From contig CBFDBC010000072.1 in the NCBI GenBank assembly GCA_965602945.1, forward strand, positions 1 through 14,766: a stretch of 14,766 nt of DNA, in the 5' to 3' direction. The notes beneath the pieces were generated by a model. That model saw only the letters and a program-made list of their open reading frames with translations, had not been told where the DNA came from and ran no database searches. This document shows, piece by piece, positions 1-6,981 of the stretch; within the stretch, counting starts at the first letter, position 1, and each line of letters starts with the position of its first letter. The DNA comes from JAUXEH01 sp965602945 (GTDB lineage Bacteria > Acidobacteriota > Aminicenantia > Aminicenantales > Aminicenantaceae). A program made the position numbers and the translations under genes.

Positions 1-145
1 GGTCGGCGTTCAGCTTGCTGCCGGCCATGAGGGCGAAAAGGGTAAAGCCGGCCATTCCCACGGCCATGCCCAAAAGGTTGATGGTAGAGAACAGCTTCTG
101 TTTCCTCAGGCTCCTGAGAGCCACCAAGAGATAGCTTTTGAACAT
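1..145 (-). CDS. ABC transporter permease, MacB/FtsX type (N-terminal fragment, cut by window edge)
   Basis: Only the first 48 residues are present; the gene continues past the left edge. They begin with a short amphipathic stretch rich in Leu, Arg and Lys, then a single hydrophobic segment (about residues 19-42, INLLGMAVGMAG...), the usual opening of MacB/FtsX-type permeases: a cytoplasmic amphipathic helix, TM1, then a large periplasmic MacB_PCD domain. The ATG at 145..143 is preceded by AGGAGG six bases upstream, so the start is well supported. It lies 27 bp downstream of the second HAAS/sensor gene and is probably the last seen member of the padR operon. Family knowledge: such permeases export antibiotics, peptides or lipoproteins, or act as mechanotransmission complexes. 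Substrate cannot be told, and no ATPase gene is visible. Confidence 0.8.
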   Translation of the reverse strand, partial: MFKSYLLVALRSLRKQKLFSTINLLGMAVGMAGFTLFALMAGSKLNAD

Positions 146-172
146 TTTGATCCTCCTGATTGAAACTCCGGA

Positions 173-1081
173 TTATTGAGCGGCGGCCGCAGGGTTTTTA
201 CCGACGAGCATGGCCTTGGCGTAGCGGCCGTGCCAACGACCCAGCAGCTTGGTGAAGTGAAGGGTCAGGGGAAGGAGCAGGAATCCCGCTAGGCAGATAA
301 AGGGGACCAGCCAACCGGGTGGGAAGTAAGGCTGGACGATAGTGATGAGGGGCCGCTCCAGCACATGGAACCAAAAGGGGTAGATCGCCATCTTTATCGA
401 AAACCCAAACAGTACGAACGTCACGCACGAATACAGCGCTCCCAGGGGGAATTGGAGGAACAGATACGCCAGGGACCGCCAGGTCTGGGATGCCGTGACC
501 AGGGATTTGAAGCGCCCTTTCCAGCTCAGGCCTTCCCGTACGAAAAGGGGCTTCCGTGGCATGCGGACACCGAGCAGGGCCTCCACGATCCGGCCCTCCA
601 TCAAGGCGATCCCCCGGACGGAAAGCAGGAACAGGCCGCTCACAGGCAGCCCGATGATGAGGAGGAGGGTCAGCAGAGAAAAAGAGACGCCAGCGAGGGT
701 CCACAACCCATAAAAGGAGCCGGTCACCAATCCGAACAGCAGGTAGAAGAACGAACTCCAGGCACGCGGATCGGCATAGATGCCGAAGAAGCGCCCCCAG
801 AGGGACCGCGAGCCGTGCCGCCGGGGAGGAGACAGAGCCGGGGTGGAATGGGCCTCCATCTCTCTGTAGGCCGAGGCCACTTCGGCCGGCTCGCCGTATT
901 TTCCGATGAGAGCCCGCAGGGCTTCGGATTCCGGCGCCGGCTTCTCTCCCCGTTGTGCCTGATCGAGCCCCAGGCGGAGATGTTCTTCCGCATCTGCCAG
1001 GGCATCCTGCACCAACGCGGGATCGCATCCAAAGAGCCCTTTCCCAAGTTCTTGAAGGTATTCATCCACGGTCTTGATCAT
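173..1081 (-). CDS. HAAS domain + putative sensor-domain membrane protein (copy 2)
   Basis: A 302-residue membrane protein. Residues 1-75 form a HAAS-type helical domain (DEYLQ at 6-10, the DALADAEEHL helix at 26-35, KYGEPAEVA at 61-69), a domain usually encoded next to PadR regulators. Residues about 95-290 match the layout of the 'putative sensor' domain: hydrophobic segments near 108-128, 131-153, 202-224 and 256-276, with the conserved cytoplasmic loop GRIVEALLGVRMPRKP at 163-178 and WRSLAYLFLQFPLG at 201-214. It is clearly paralogous to the gene just upstream, which shares the same loop and the C-terminal HGRYAKA motif. The ATG at 1081 has GAGGAG nine bases upstream. It is 13 bp from the upstream paralogue and is followed by the permease gene. 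A signalling or regulatory role with PadR is inferred from family context; no catalytic residues are seen. Confidence 0.8.
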   Translation of the reverse strand: MIKTVDEYLQELGKGLFGCDPALVQDALADAEEHLRLGLDQAQRGEKPAPESEALRALIGKYGEPAEVASAYREMEAHSTPALSPPRRHGSRSLWGRFFGIYADPRAWSSFFYLLFGLVTGSFYGLWTLAGVSFSLLTLLLIIGLPVSGLFLLSVRGIALMEGRIVEALLGVRMPRKPLFVREGLSWKGRFKSLVTASQTWRSLAYLFLQFPLGALYSCVTFVLFGFSIKMAIYPFWFHVLERPLITIVQPYFPPGWLVPFICLAGFLLLPLTLHFTKLLGRWHGRYAKAMLVGKNPAAAAQ

Positions 1082-1094
1082 GGGCGTCTTCTCC

Positions 1095-1982
1095 TCACTT
1101 CCTCACCAGCAGGGCCTTGGCATAGCGGCCATGCAGTTTCCCCGCCCATCGGGCCAGATGCAGCGCGGCCGCCAGCAGGAAGAATCCCGCTGCACACACA
1201 AAAGGCAGCAGCCAGAGGGGTGTAAAAATGTCCGTGCCCATGAGGTCCAGGGGGATGTGAAAAACCAGCTCGAATATTGGCGCCGTTATGAAACTCACGG
1301 CGAAAACAAATACGCCCCAGGTAAGGGCGAAATAGATGGCTCCCAGGGGAAACTGCAGCAGCATGTAAAGAAGGATCTTCCAGGTCAAAGCTTCCGTGTA
1401 CAGGGATTTGAGCTTCCCGGTCCACTTCAGGTCCCGGTTCACGAAAAAAGGCTTGCGCGGCATCCGAACTCCCAGGAGGGCCTCCACGATCCGCCCCTCC
1501 AGGAGCCCGATCCCGCGCAAGGAAAGGAAAAACAAAGCGGTGATCGGCACCCCGATGATGAAGATGAGCGATGGGAGCGCTACAGCGCCTCCCACCACAG
1601 CCCAACTGCAGTAGACCATCCCGAAGAGGAAGGAAAGGAGGGCATACAGGAATGCGCCCCAGGCTCGTGGCTCGGCCATGATCCCAAAAAACTTCATGAG
1701 GAACGACGGGGCCGGAGAAGCAGGCACAGGTGTGGAGAACGGAGTGAGGCAGGCATCGGCGTCGCGGTAGGCTCCCGCGACTTCGGCGGGATCGCCATAT
1801 TTCTCGATTATGTCCCGCAGGGCTCCCTCCTCACTCAGGCCGGGTGTCTCTCCGAGGGCCGAATCCAGAGCGCTGCGCAGGTGCTCCTCGGAATCCGACA
1901 GGGCGTCCTGGATCAGGGCAGGGTCGCTGCCCGTAAGCGCGGATCTCAGGCGGTCCAGGTAGGCCTCGATGCTATTCGCCAT
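1095..1982 (-). CDS. HAAS domain + putative sensor-domain membrane protein (copy 1)
   Basis: A 295-residue paralogue of the next gene in the operon. The HAAS domain is at residues 1-75 (EAYLDRL, DALSDSEEHL, EKYGDPAEVAGAY). A Pro/Ser/Ala linker follows, then the multi-pass sensor-like domain with the conserved loop RIVEALLGVRMPRKP, LLYMLLQFPLGAIYF and the C-terminal HGRYAKALLV. The ATG at 1982 lies inside the end of padR: the two frames overlap by 11 bp, and AAAGGAGGG sits just upstream of the ATG within the padR 3' end, so translation is probably coupled. Two adjacent copies point to a local duplication followed by divergence, and they could act as a heteromeric pair. The exact function of HAAS/sensor proteins outside kinases is not established. 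Confidence 0.8.
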   Translation of the reverse strand: MANSIEAYLDRLRSALTGSDPALIQDALSDSEEHLRSALDSALGETPGLSEEGALRDIIEKYGDPAEVAGAYRDADACLTPFSTPVPASPAPSFLMKFFGIMAEPRAWGAFLYALLSFLFGMVYCSWAVVGGAVALPSLIFIIGVPITALFFLSLRGIGLLEGRIVEALLGVRMPRKPFFVNRDLKWTGKLKSLYTEALTWKILLYMLLQFPLGAIYFALTWGVFVFAVSFITAPIFELVFHIPLDLMGTDIFTPLWLLPFVCAAGFFLLAAALHLARWAGKLHGRYAKALLVRK

Positions 1983-2343
1983 GGCTCCCTCCTTTTAAAA
2001 GGGAGTCGACAAACGACTTGGTGTGATTCCAGATCTCCATCCAGGTCGTCAGGGTCTGACGCCCCTCCGCGGTGATCCGATAGTAGCGCCGGGGAGGACC
2101 CGAGACCGAGGGGTCCACATGACTCTCGAGCAGGCCGCTGTTTTCCAGCGAGCGCAGGACCGGGTACAGCGCCCCCTGCTTCATCATGGGGACCCTGTCG
2201 TCGGCGGTCTCCATGCGCTTGGCGATCTGATAGCCGTACATCGGCTCTCCGGCCCGATCCATAAGGCTCAGAAGCACCAGGGCAGCTGTTCCCGAGTTCA
2301 GCTCCTTCTGGAATTTCTTATTGGCGTCGATCATGTAAGCCAC
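1972..2343 (-). CDS. PadR family transcriptional regulator
   Basis: A 123-residue winged-helix regulator of the short PadR type. The recognition-helix region reads QGALYPVLRSLENSGLLES at 56-74, and the wing carries the typical PPRRYYRITAEGRQTL at 83-98. PadR repressors generally bind palindromic sites at their own promoter and at linked transporter genes and release them on binding hydrophobic ligands. The GTG at 2343 is preferred because GGAGGT lies seven bases upstream; the next in-frame ATG (2334) would sit too far from that site. It is the first gene of an operon with two HAAS/sensor genes and an ABC permease, so the likely job is autoregulation and control of that membrane module. The signal is unknown. 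A C-terminal helix (residues 99-116) presumably dimerises. Confidence 0.9.
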   Translation of the reverse strand: MAYMIDANKKFQKELNSGTAALVLLSLMDRAGEPMYGYQIAKRMETADDRVPMMKQGALYPVLRSLENSGLLESHVDPSVSGPPRRYYRITAEGRQTLTTWMEIWNHTKSFVDSLLKGGSHGE

Positions 2344-2391
2344 GGCAAATACCTCCGAGGGGAATAAATTCGTTTTGGCTGTTTAATAGCA

Positions 2392-2427
2392 TGTTATTAT
2401 TAATTGTTATTTATCATTATTGTTATT
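2392..2427. promoter_or_regulatory. Three TGTTATT repeats, candidate PadR operator
   Basis: TGTTATT (plus-strand reading) occurs at 2392-2398, 2405-2411 and 2421-2427, just downstream of the -10 box and over the predicted start site. A repressor bound here would block initiation. Spacing is 13 and 16 bp, so the array is not perfectly phased. Assignment to PadR is inference from position; the repeats themselves are seen directly. Confidence 0.4.
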
Positions 2428-2430
2428 CTC

Positions 2431-2481
2431 AATATAGTGATAACTTAACAATATGTCAAGCAAATAAATCTATTTTTTTTT
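2431..2481 (-). promoter_or_regulatory. Sigma70 promoter of the padR operon with A-tract
   Basis: On the minus strand, TTGACA (2459..2454) is separated by exactly 17 bp from TATATT (2436..2431). An A9 tract at 2481..2473 lies where an UP element would sit. The predicted start is near 2424, giving a leader of about 80 nt to the padR GTG. The region is far more AT-rich than the surrounding genes. Confidence 0.8.
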
Positions 2482-2561
2482 GCAGACAGGGAATTACTCT
2501 ATGTTCGGAGTGATCGATCGTCTGATAATGCCCGGATCCAGAGCCGGGACGCTCGTGCGGA

Positions 2562-4046
2562 TCAACCGCCTTCGGCCCGGTTGGGCCCTGTGGGGAGCGT
2601 GATGGAAACGGTGGCCCCCTCCCCGGGCGCACTCTCGACTTCCAGGGTTCCGCGGTGCTCCTCTATGATCCTGTAGCAGACGGGCAGCCCCAGGCCGGTC
2701 CCCACTCCACGGCCCTTGGTGGTGAAGCCGGGTTCGAAAACACGTCCCAGGTCCTCAGGGGTGATTCCGGAACCGTCATCGGAGAACCGAATCCGGATGC
2801 AGCCGCCATCCTCCCATGTCGTGATCGTGATCCGGCCCCGGTTTTCTGTGGCTTCCAGCGCATTGTTCAGGATGTTGATGAAGACCTGGTTGAGCTCCCG
2901 GGGGCTGCAGTGCAGCTCAGGCAGCGGCCCCAGGTCTTTCTCGACTTCGACTCGGACCTCGGGATTGGCCAGCACCAGCGTGAGCGTGTCTTCGATGCAC
3001 CGGTTCACGTTAATGGTTTGAAATTCTCCCTCATCCAGGCGAGCGAAATTGCGTAACGCGGTCACGATCCGGTTTATGCGCTCCGCCCCGCTTGCGACCG
3101 AGTCATTCAGAGAAACAAGGGTTCGGAACGCCCGCTGAACCTTTTCATCCTTCCAGGAATCTTCCTTGTCTTCCAGGGCCGCTGCCATCAGCTGAAGGGC
3201 CCGCTGGGAGGTGTCGGCAGCCGACCCGATCGAGCCCAGGGGGCTGTTGATCTCGTGTGCGACGCCCGCCACCAGGTTTCCCAGGGCCGCCAGCTTCTCC
3301 GAATGAACGAGCGAATCCTGGGTGTCCCGGAGCTTCAGGTACGTCTGTTCCAGCTCCTCGGCATACCGGGATATCGACTCTTTCATCTGCTTCTCTTTCT
3401 GGCGGGCCCGGAACAGCCGGTGGCGCGCTTGATAGAGATAGCAGGTGATCACGGTGGCCAGCACGATGGTCGGGATCATCTGGGTATAGAATTGATCCGT
3501 TTCCACAAAACCTCCGGGATACACCCTGACCTCGAAGATGTAGATCAGCATGAGGGTGATGCCCAACAGGGTGACCTGCCAGGGGCGGAAGGGCATGGTG
3601 CTCACTCCCGCAAACAGGATAAAAACCAGGTAGCCCGCGGAAAAGTCCACGTTTTCTGATACGACCACATCAACGAAGACAGAGAAGAAAGCGATGGCGA
3701 GCATCAATGCCCAGACAAAATACCTCCCGACCTCGACATCCAGTTTGGTTCGTGACAGGATCAATAAGAAAATGCCCAAACCGATTATGAGGAGGTTATC
3801 CCACAGTGTTGCTATTTTATCCACATCATACAACGATGGACTCTTCATCCAGACCAATCGCCAACCCTGAAAAACCACCTTGATGAACAGGATCAAGCCG
3901 ACAGCCACCGGCACCAGGACCCCACCTACGGAAAGGCCTATGCGACCCAGGCGGCCGAGATACTCCCGGAATTTTGGATCCCGCTCGAGTCTGTCCGGGA
4001 CCAGATACTGCACCCAGGACAGGGAAGCGTGTTTTAGACTGATCAT
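2562..4046 (-). CDS. Orphan membrane sensor histidine kinase
   Basis: A 494-residue kinase from the ATG at 4046. About six hydrophobic segments (near 37-59, 83-98, 108-126, 133-149, 158-173, 188-206) form an integral membrane sensor without a large periplasmic domain. A coiled coil (about 215-255) leads to the HisKA H-box SEKLAALGNLVAGVAHEINSP with phospho-acceptor His264. The HATPase domain has an N-box (NQVFINILNNALEAT, 386-400), G1 (DDGSG, 423-427), F-box (FEPGFTTK, 437-444) and G2 (GTGLGL, 449-454), so all catalytic elements are present. The layout resembles NtrB/ZraS-like kinases that partner enhancer-binding regulators. No response regulator is next to it, so its partner is elsewhere. 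A GTG at 4091 in the same frame would add 15 residues but lies only four bases after a candidate -10 box; AGAGGG precedes the ATG. Confidence 0.88.
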   Translation of the reverse strand: MISLKHASLSWVQYLVPDRLERDPKFREYLGRLGRIGLSVGGVLVPVAVGLILFIKVVFQGWRLVWMKSPSLYDVDKIATLWDNLLIIGLGIFLLILSRTKLDVEVGRYFVWALMLAIAFFSVFVDVVVSENVDFSAGYLVFILFAGVSTMPFRPWQVTLLGITLMLIYIFEVRVYPGGFVETDQFYTQMIPTIVLATVITCYLYQARHRLFRARQKEKQMKESISRYAEELEQTYLKLRDTQDSLVHSEKLAALGNLVAGVAHEINSPLGSIGSAADTSQRALQLMAAALEDKEDSWKDEKVQRAFRTLVSLNDSVASGAERINRIVTALRNFARLDEGEFQTINVNRCIEDTLTLVLANPEVRVEVEKDLGPLPELHCSPRELNQVFINILNNALEATENRGRITITTWEDGGCIRIRFSDDGSGITPEDLGRVFEPGFTTKGRGVGTGLGLPVCYRIIEEHRGTLEVESAPGEGATVSITLPTGPNRAEGG

Positions 4047-4095
4047 GTTCCCTCTCTGAATGGCGGATTCATCGAACACCCCGGGTGTCACACGT

Positions 4096-4125
4096 ATCCT
4101 AGCACAGGCTGGAAGGGATATTCAA
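4096..4125 (-). promoter_or_regulatory. Candidate promoter of the histidine kinase gene
   Basis: On the minus strand, TTGAAT (4125..4120) and an extended -10 TGC-TAGGAT (box 4101..4096) are 18 bp apart. The predicted start falls near 4089, at or past the upstream GTG codon, which favours the ATG at 4046 as the real kinase start. It lies directly after the terminator of the upstream gene, consistent with a separate transcription unit. Confidence 0.45.
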
Positions 4126-4130
4126 ACCTC

Positions 4131-4160
4131 AAAAAAACATCCCAGGAGCATCCCTCCGGA
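4131..4160 (-). terminator. Intrinsic terminator after the GH2 gene
   Basis: Reading the minus strand 6-8 bp after the GH2 stop codon, TCCGGAG pairs with CTCC-T-GGG across a GGATG loop (one bulged T), followed two or three bases later by seven T residues (4137..4131). This is a typical rho-independent layout and ends the peptidase-GH2 transcript before the kinase gene. Confidence 0.65.
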
Positions 4161-4165
4161 TTCCC

Positions 4166-6961
4166 TCAGCGGGATTGAATTCTAAAAAACTGAGGAGCAC
4201 AGTTGATGCCGGAGAGGCACAGATAGAGATCGGCATCCGACTCCGTAAGGGATGACTGTGGGATCTCCACCGACACGGTCCGGGTCTCCCCAGGTGTCAG
4301 GCTGAAGTAGTTATCGCTCCAGAAAGCCGGCAGAACCTCCGGGCCGCCGCGGCCCCGGACCACACGGGCGTGGAGGAAGAAAGCCAGGGAAGGCCGGGGA
4401 TTATGGATACGGAGGTCGCAGGCCCACCGGCCGCCCCGGTCTTCCACCGCGGTGACCTCACAGGCCGGGAGTACGGGCGGGAGCTTTTCCAGGCCGGAAA
4501 AATCGTCCTGTTTCTCCAGCCAATAGATGCCGTCCGATATCCTTTTTCCTTCACCATTCCGCAGCCGTACACGGACAAAGCGGATGCCTTCTTCCCGAGT
4601 CTCCGGGACCGGAAAGAGCTCCCTGACCGTGCCCGATTCGATATCCAGGTCCTCCGAGCGGCCCCAGAGTTTTTCTCCGCTGGACGCAAACACCTGGGCC
4701 TCGGCGGTCAGCCCCCGGCCGTCCTCGCGGCCGTGGTTGATCACCATCGCCCTGTTTTCGACCGGATTCAGCTGGATGTGGAGCGGCTCGCAGGCCCTCT
4801 TCGTGAAATAATAACCGGCGTGCGGGCAGAGATACCAGTCATAGAGCTGCCAGATGACGCTGGGCCAGGCTGGGTTGACCTTCCAGAGGAGGACCCCGGC
4901 GCTAAGGTTGCCCACATGGTTGACCGCCTCGAAGATGGCGCGGTAGCTTTCCGCGTTGACCAGCTGGGCTTTGTTTACATAGCCCGCCAGGTCCCCGGGC
5001 TCCCCGTAGCGGCGGCGGATGGCCTGGTCGTAGAGGCTGTACTTCCCATTGCCCTCGCAGGCATCATGATAACCCCAAGCATGGTTGAGCGGGAAGGGCA
5101 CGCCGGCGGCCGGACTCAGGTCCGGGATGAACTTCGCCAGGCTTTCCAGCACGGGCAAAGAAGGAACTCCCACTTCGTTCTTGAACAGCCAGTCCCGGCC
5201 TTCCTCCGCCCTGGCATAATAGACCCTCGGATCGACCCAGCAGTACGGCCCCCCCGAATAGGTCCCGGCCTTGGCGTTGTCCGGCCAGGCCAGTCCCCAC
5301 TCCTGTGGAGGCTCCCGGTAACCTGACGAAGGGATAAAGGGGCGGGTTCCGTCGAGTTTGGCCAGGATCTCGCTGCGCAGAGGGATGTAGATCTCCTCAC
5401 GGGGATAGCCCTCGTTGCCCGCGGTCCAGACCAGAAGACAGGGGTGGCTCCGTAGCCGCTTGACCGTGTCAACCGCGTTCCGGAGGAACACCTGGGCCTG
5501 GTAGGGGAAAGCCTGGCTCCCCTTCCCCCAGGTGCCCTGGCAGTCGCCCGTAATCCAGAAATCCTGCCACACCAGCAGCCCCAGCCGATCGCACAGAGAG
5601 AAGAAATCTTCCGGAGGGGTGACGCCCCCGCCCCAGATCCGGATCAGGTTCAGGTTCGCGTGCCGGCACAGGGACAGTTCATGACGGAGTTTTTCGTGAT
5701 CGCGGTTGAGCATCATGTCCGGCACCCAGGCGCCGCCCTTGAGCGGTACCCGGTGTCCGTTTACGAAGAAATCCCTGCGCATCCAACCGTCGACTTCCGT
5801 CACCGTGCTTCCGACTTCGCGGACCCCGAAGGCCATCCTCTCGCGGTCCGAGACTTCGCCCTCTGTTTCGAACCGCATCTCCAGCCTGTAAAGCGCCGGC
5901 TCCCCCAGTCCGTTGGGCCACCAGAGGCGGGGGTTCCGTAGTGTGAGCTGTGGATAGTCGGAAGCACAAAAGTGCACCTCCCGGGTTTCCCCGGACTCCA
6001 GGGTCACCCGCTGTTCGAGGATGAACATCGGGACCTCAGTGTCCGGGAGCGTGACCCGCAGGATAAGCGAGCCCTTTCGGGGCGAAGCGGTCGTGTTTGC
6101 CAGGTCGGCACTCAGGTCCAGCATGGCCCGGTCCAGGGCAGGAAGGGGGAGGTCGGTTATGACCCGGAGATCCCTGATATCCACCGGCCCGGTCCATGTG
6201 ACCACCACCTCCTGCCAGATCCCCATGTTGCGGTCCCGCACGGCGGGCAGCCAGTCCCATCCTACCGAACACTGCATGGTGACGTTCACACCGACATCTC
6301 CGGTCTCGCCTCCGTTGAGGCCGAAGGGTCCAAACGCCTCGAGCTGAGGCGCACCGGGGATACCGGGAACGTCAAGGGGGTAGACCTTGACGGCCAGTGC
6401 GTTGAGGGCATCCGTACGGGCCAGCGCGCCGATTTCGAACACCCAGCTGCCGAACATGCCAACGATCTCGCCGGAATGGGCGACCCGGTGACCATTCAGC
6501 CAGACCTCGGCCCGATAATTTATGCCCGGCAGATGCAGCCTTACGGTCTTACCGGCACACTCCTCAGGCAGTTCGAACGCGGTCCGGAACCAGTAGGGAT
6601 CCAGCCATGGATTCCGTTTCCCGGGCAGATGGCTGAAACGGCCCAGATCATATCTCTGATTGAACTCCTCGCAGGCATCGGGGATCTTCATGTTGTTCAT
6701 CCCCGTGTAAGGATCGGGATAGACACCATTGCGGACGAGTGCGCTCAAGACAGTGGTGGGGACTCCGGTCGTATGCCAGCCCCGTGCAGCATACTCAGGC
6801 GAGGAGATTTCAGCGCCTGACTCCGCGACCAGGGTGGCGGACCTCAATTGCCAATCCCGGGAAAGACGGATTCTGTCGGAGGCATCGGCCCCCAATGACT
6901 CGGACGCCCAGAGGAGAACGAGCAGGGCCGTGCCCCATCCTATCGCTCGCTGTGGAATCAC
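4166..6961 (-). CDS. Glycoside hydrolase family 2, exo-glucosaminidase/mannosidase-like, exported
   Basis: A 931-residue enzyme from the GTG at 6961, with a signal peptide (hydrophobic core ALLVLLW, likely cut after about residue 24). The order is that of GH2 retaining enzymes: a sugar-binding jelly-roll (YWFRTAFELP, LPGINYRAEVWLNGHRV), immunoglobulin-like domains, then the TIM barrel (LNLIRIWGGGVTPPEDFF, LLVWQDFW). The acid/base is Glu517 in VWTAGNEG; the probable nucleophile is Glu596 in FKNEVGVPSLP. The stretch QLYDWYLCPHAGYYFTKRACEPLHIQ matches the exo-beta-D-glucosaminidase/endo-beta-mannosidase branch better than beta-galactosidases. The linkage cleaved cannot be settled by reading. It starts 20 bp after the M24 peptidase stop, so the two are almost certainly cotranscribed. 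The frame stays open upstream into the peptidase gene, but that extension places the signal peptide internally and was not used. Confidence 0.85.
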   Translation of the reverse strand: MIPQRAIGWGTALLVLLWASESLGADASDRIRLSRDWQLRSATLVAESGAEISSPEYAARGWHTTGVPTTVLSALVRNGVYPDPYTGMNNMKIPDACEEFNQRYDLGRFSHLPGKRNPWLDPYWFRTAFELPEECAGKTVRLHLPGINYRAEVWLNGHRVAHSGEIVGMFGSWVFEIGALARTDALNALAVKVYPLDVPGIPGAPQLEAFGPFGLNGGETGDVGVNVTMQCSVGWDWLPAVRDRNMGIWQEVVVTWTGPVDIRDLRVITDLPLPALDRAMLDLSADLANTTASPRKGSLILRVTLPDTEVPMFILEQRVTLESGETREVHFCASDYPQLTLRNPRLWWPNGLGEPALYRLEMRFETEGEVSDRERMAFGVREVGSTVTEVDGWMRRDFFVNGHRVPLKGGAWVPDMMLNRDHEKLRHELSLCRHANLNLIRIWGGGVTPPEDFFSLCDRLGLLVWQDFWITGDCQGTWGKGSQAFPYQAQVFLRNAVDTVKRLRSHPCLLVWTAGNEGYPREEIYIPLRSEILAKLDGTRPFIPSSGYREPPQEWGLAWPDNAKAGTYSGGPYCWVDPRVYYARAEEGRDWLFKNEVGVPSLPVLESLAKFIPDLSPAAGVPFPLNHAWGYHDACEGNGKYSLYDQAIRRRYGEPGDLAGYVNKAQLVNAESYRAIFEAVNHVGNLSAGVLLWKVNPAWPSVIWQLYDWYLCPHAGYYFTKRACEPLHIQLNPVENRAMVINHGREDGRGLTAEAQVFASSGEKLWGRSEDLDIESGTVRELFPVPETREEGIRFVRVRLRNGEGKRISDGIYWLEKQDDFSGLEKLPPVLPACEVTAVEDRGGRWACDLRIHNPRPSLAFFLHARVVRGRGGPEVLPAFWSDNYFSLTPGETRTVSVEIPQSSLTESDADLYLCLSGINCAPQFFRIQSR

Positions 6962-6981
6962 GCCTCCCCCCGGGTAGTGGA

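Noticed and set aside
365..2075. Long plus-strand open frames antisense to the HAAS/sensor genes (365-1225 and 1074-2075)
   Set aside because: They are rich in Gln, Arg, Gly and Pro, lack ribosome sites and domains, and mirror well-supported minus-strand genes; high GC content alone explains them.
2473..2481. T9 run on the plus strand as a terminator tail
   Set aside because: There is no stem before it and no plus-strand gene to end; on the minus strand it sits as an A-tract upstream of the padR -35 box.
2531..2548. CCCGG...CCGGG hairpin just after the kinase stop codon
   Set aside because: It lacks a following T tract on the minus strand, so it is not called as a terminator.
5972..6820. 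Plus-strand open frame within the GH2 gene
   Set aside because: Low-complexity composition, no recognisable fold, entirely antisense to a conserved GH2 coding sequence.
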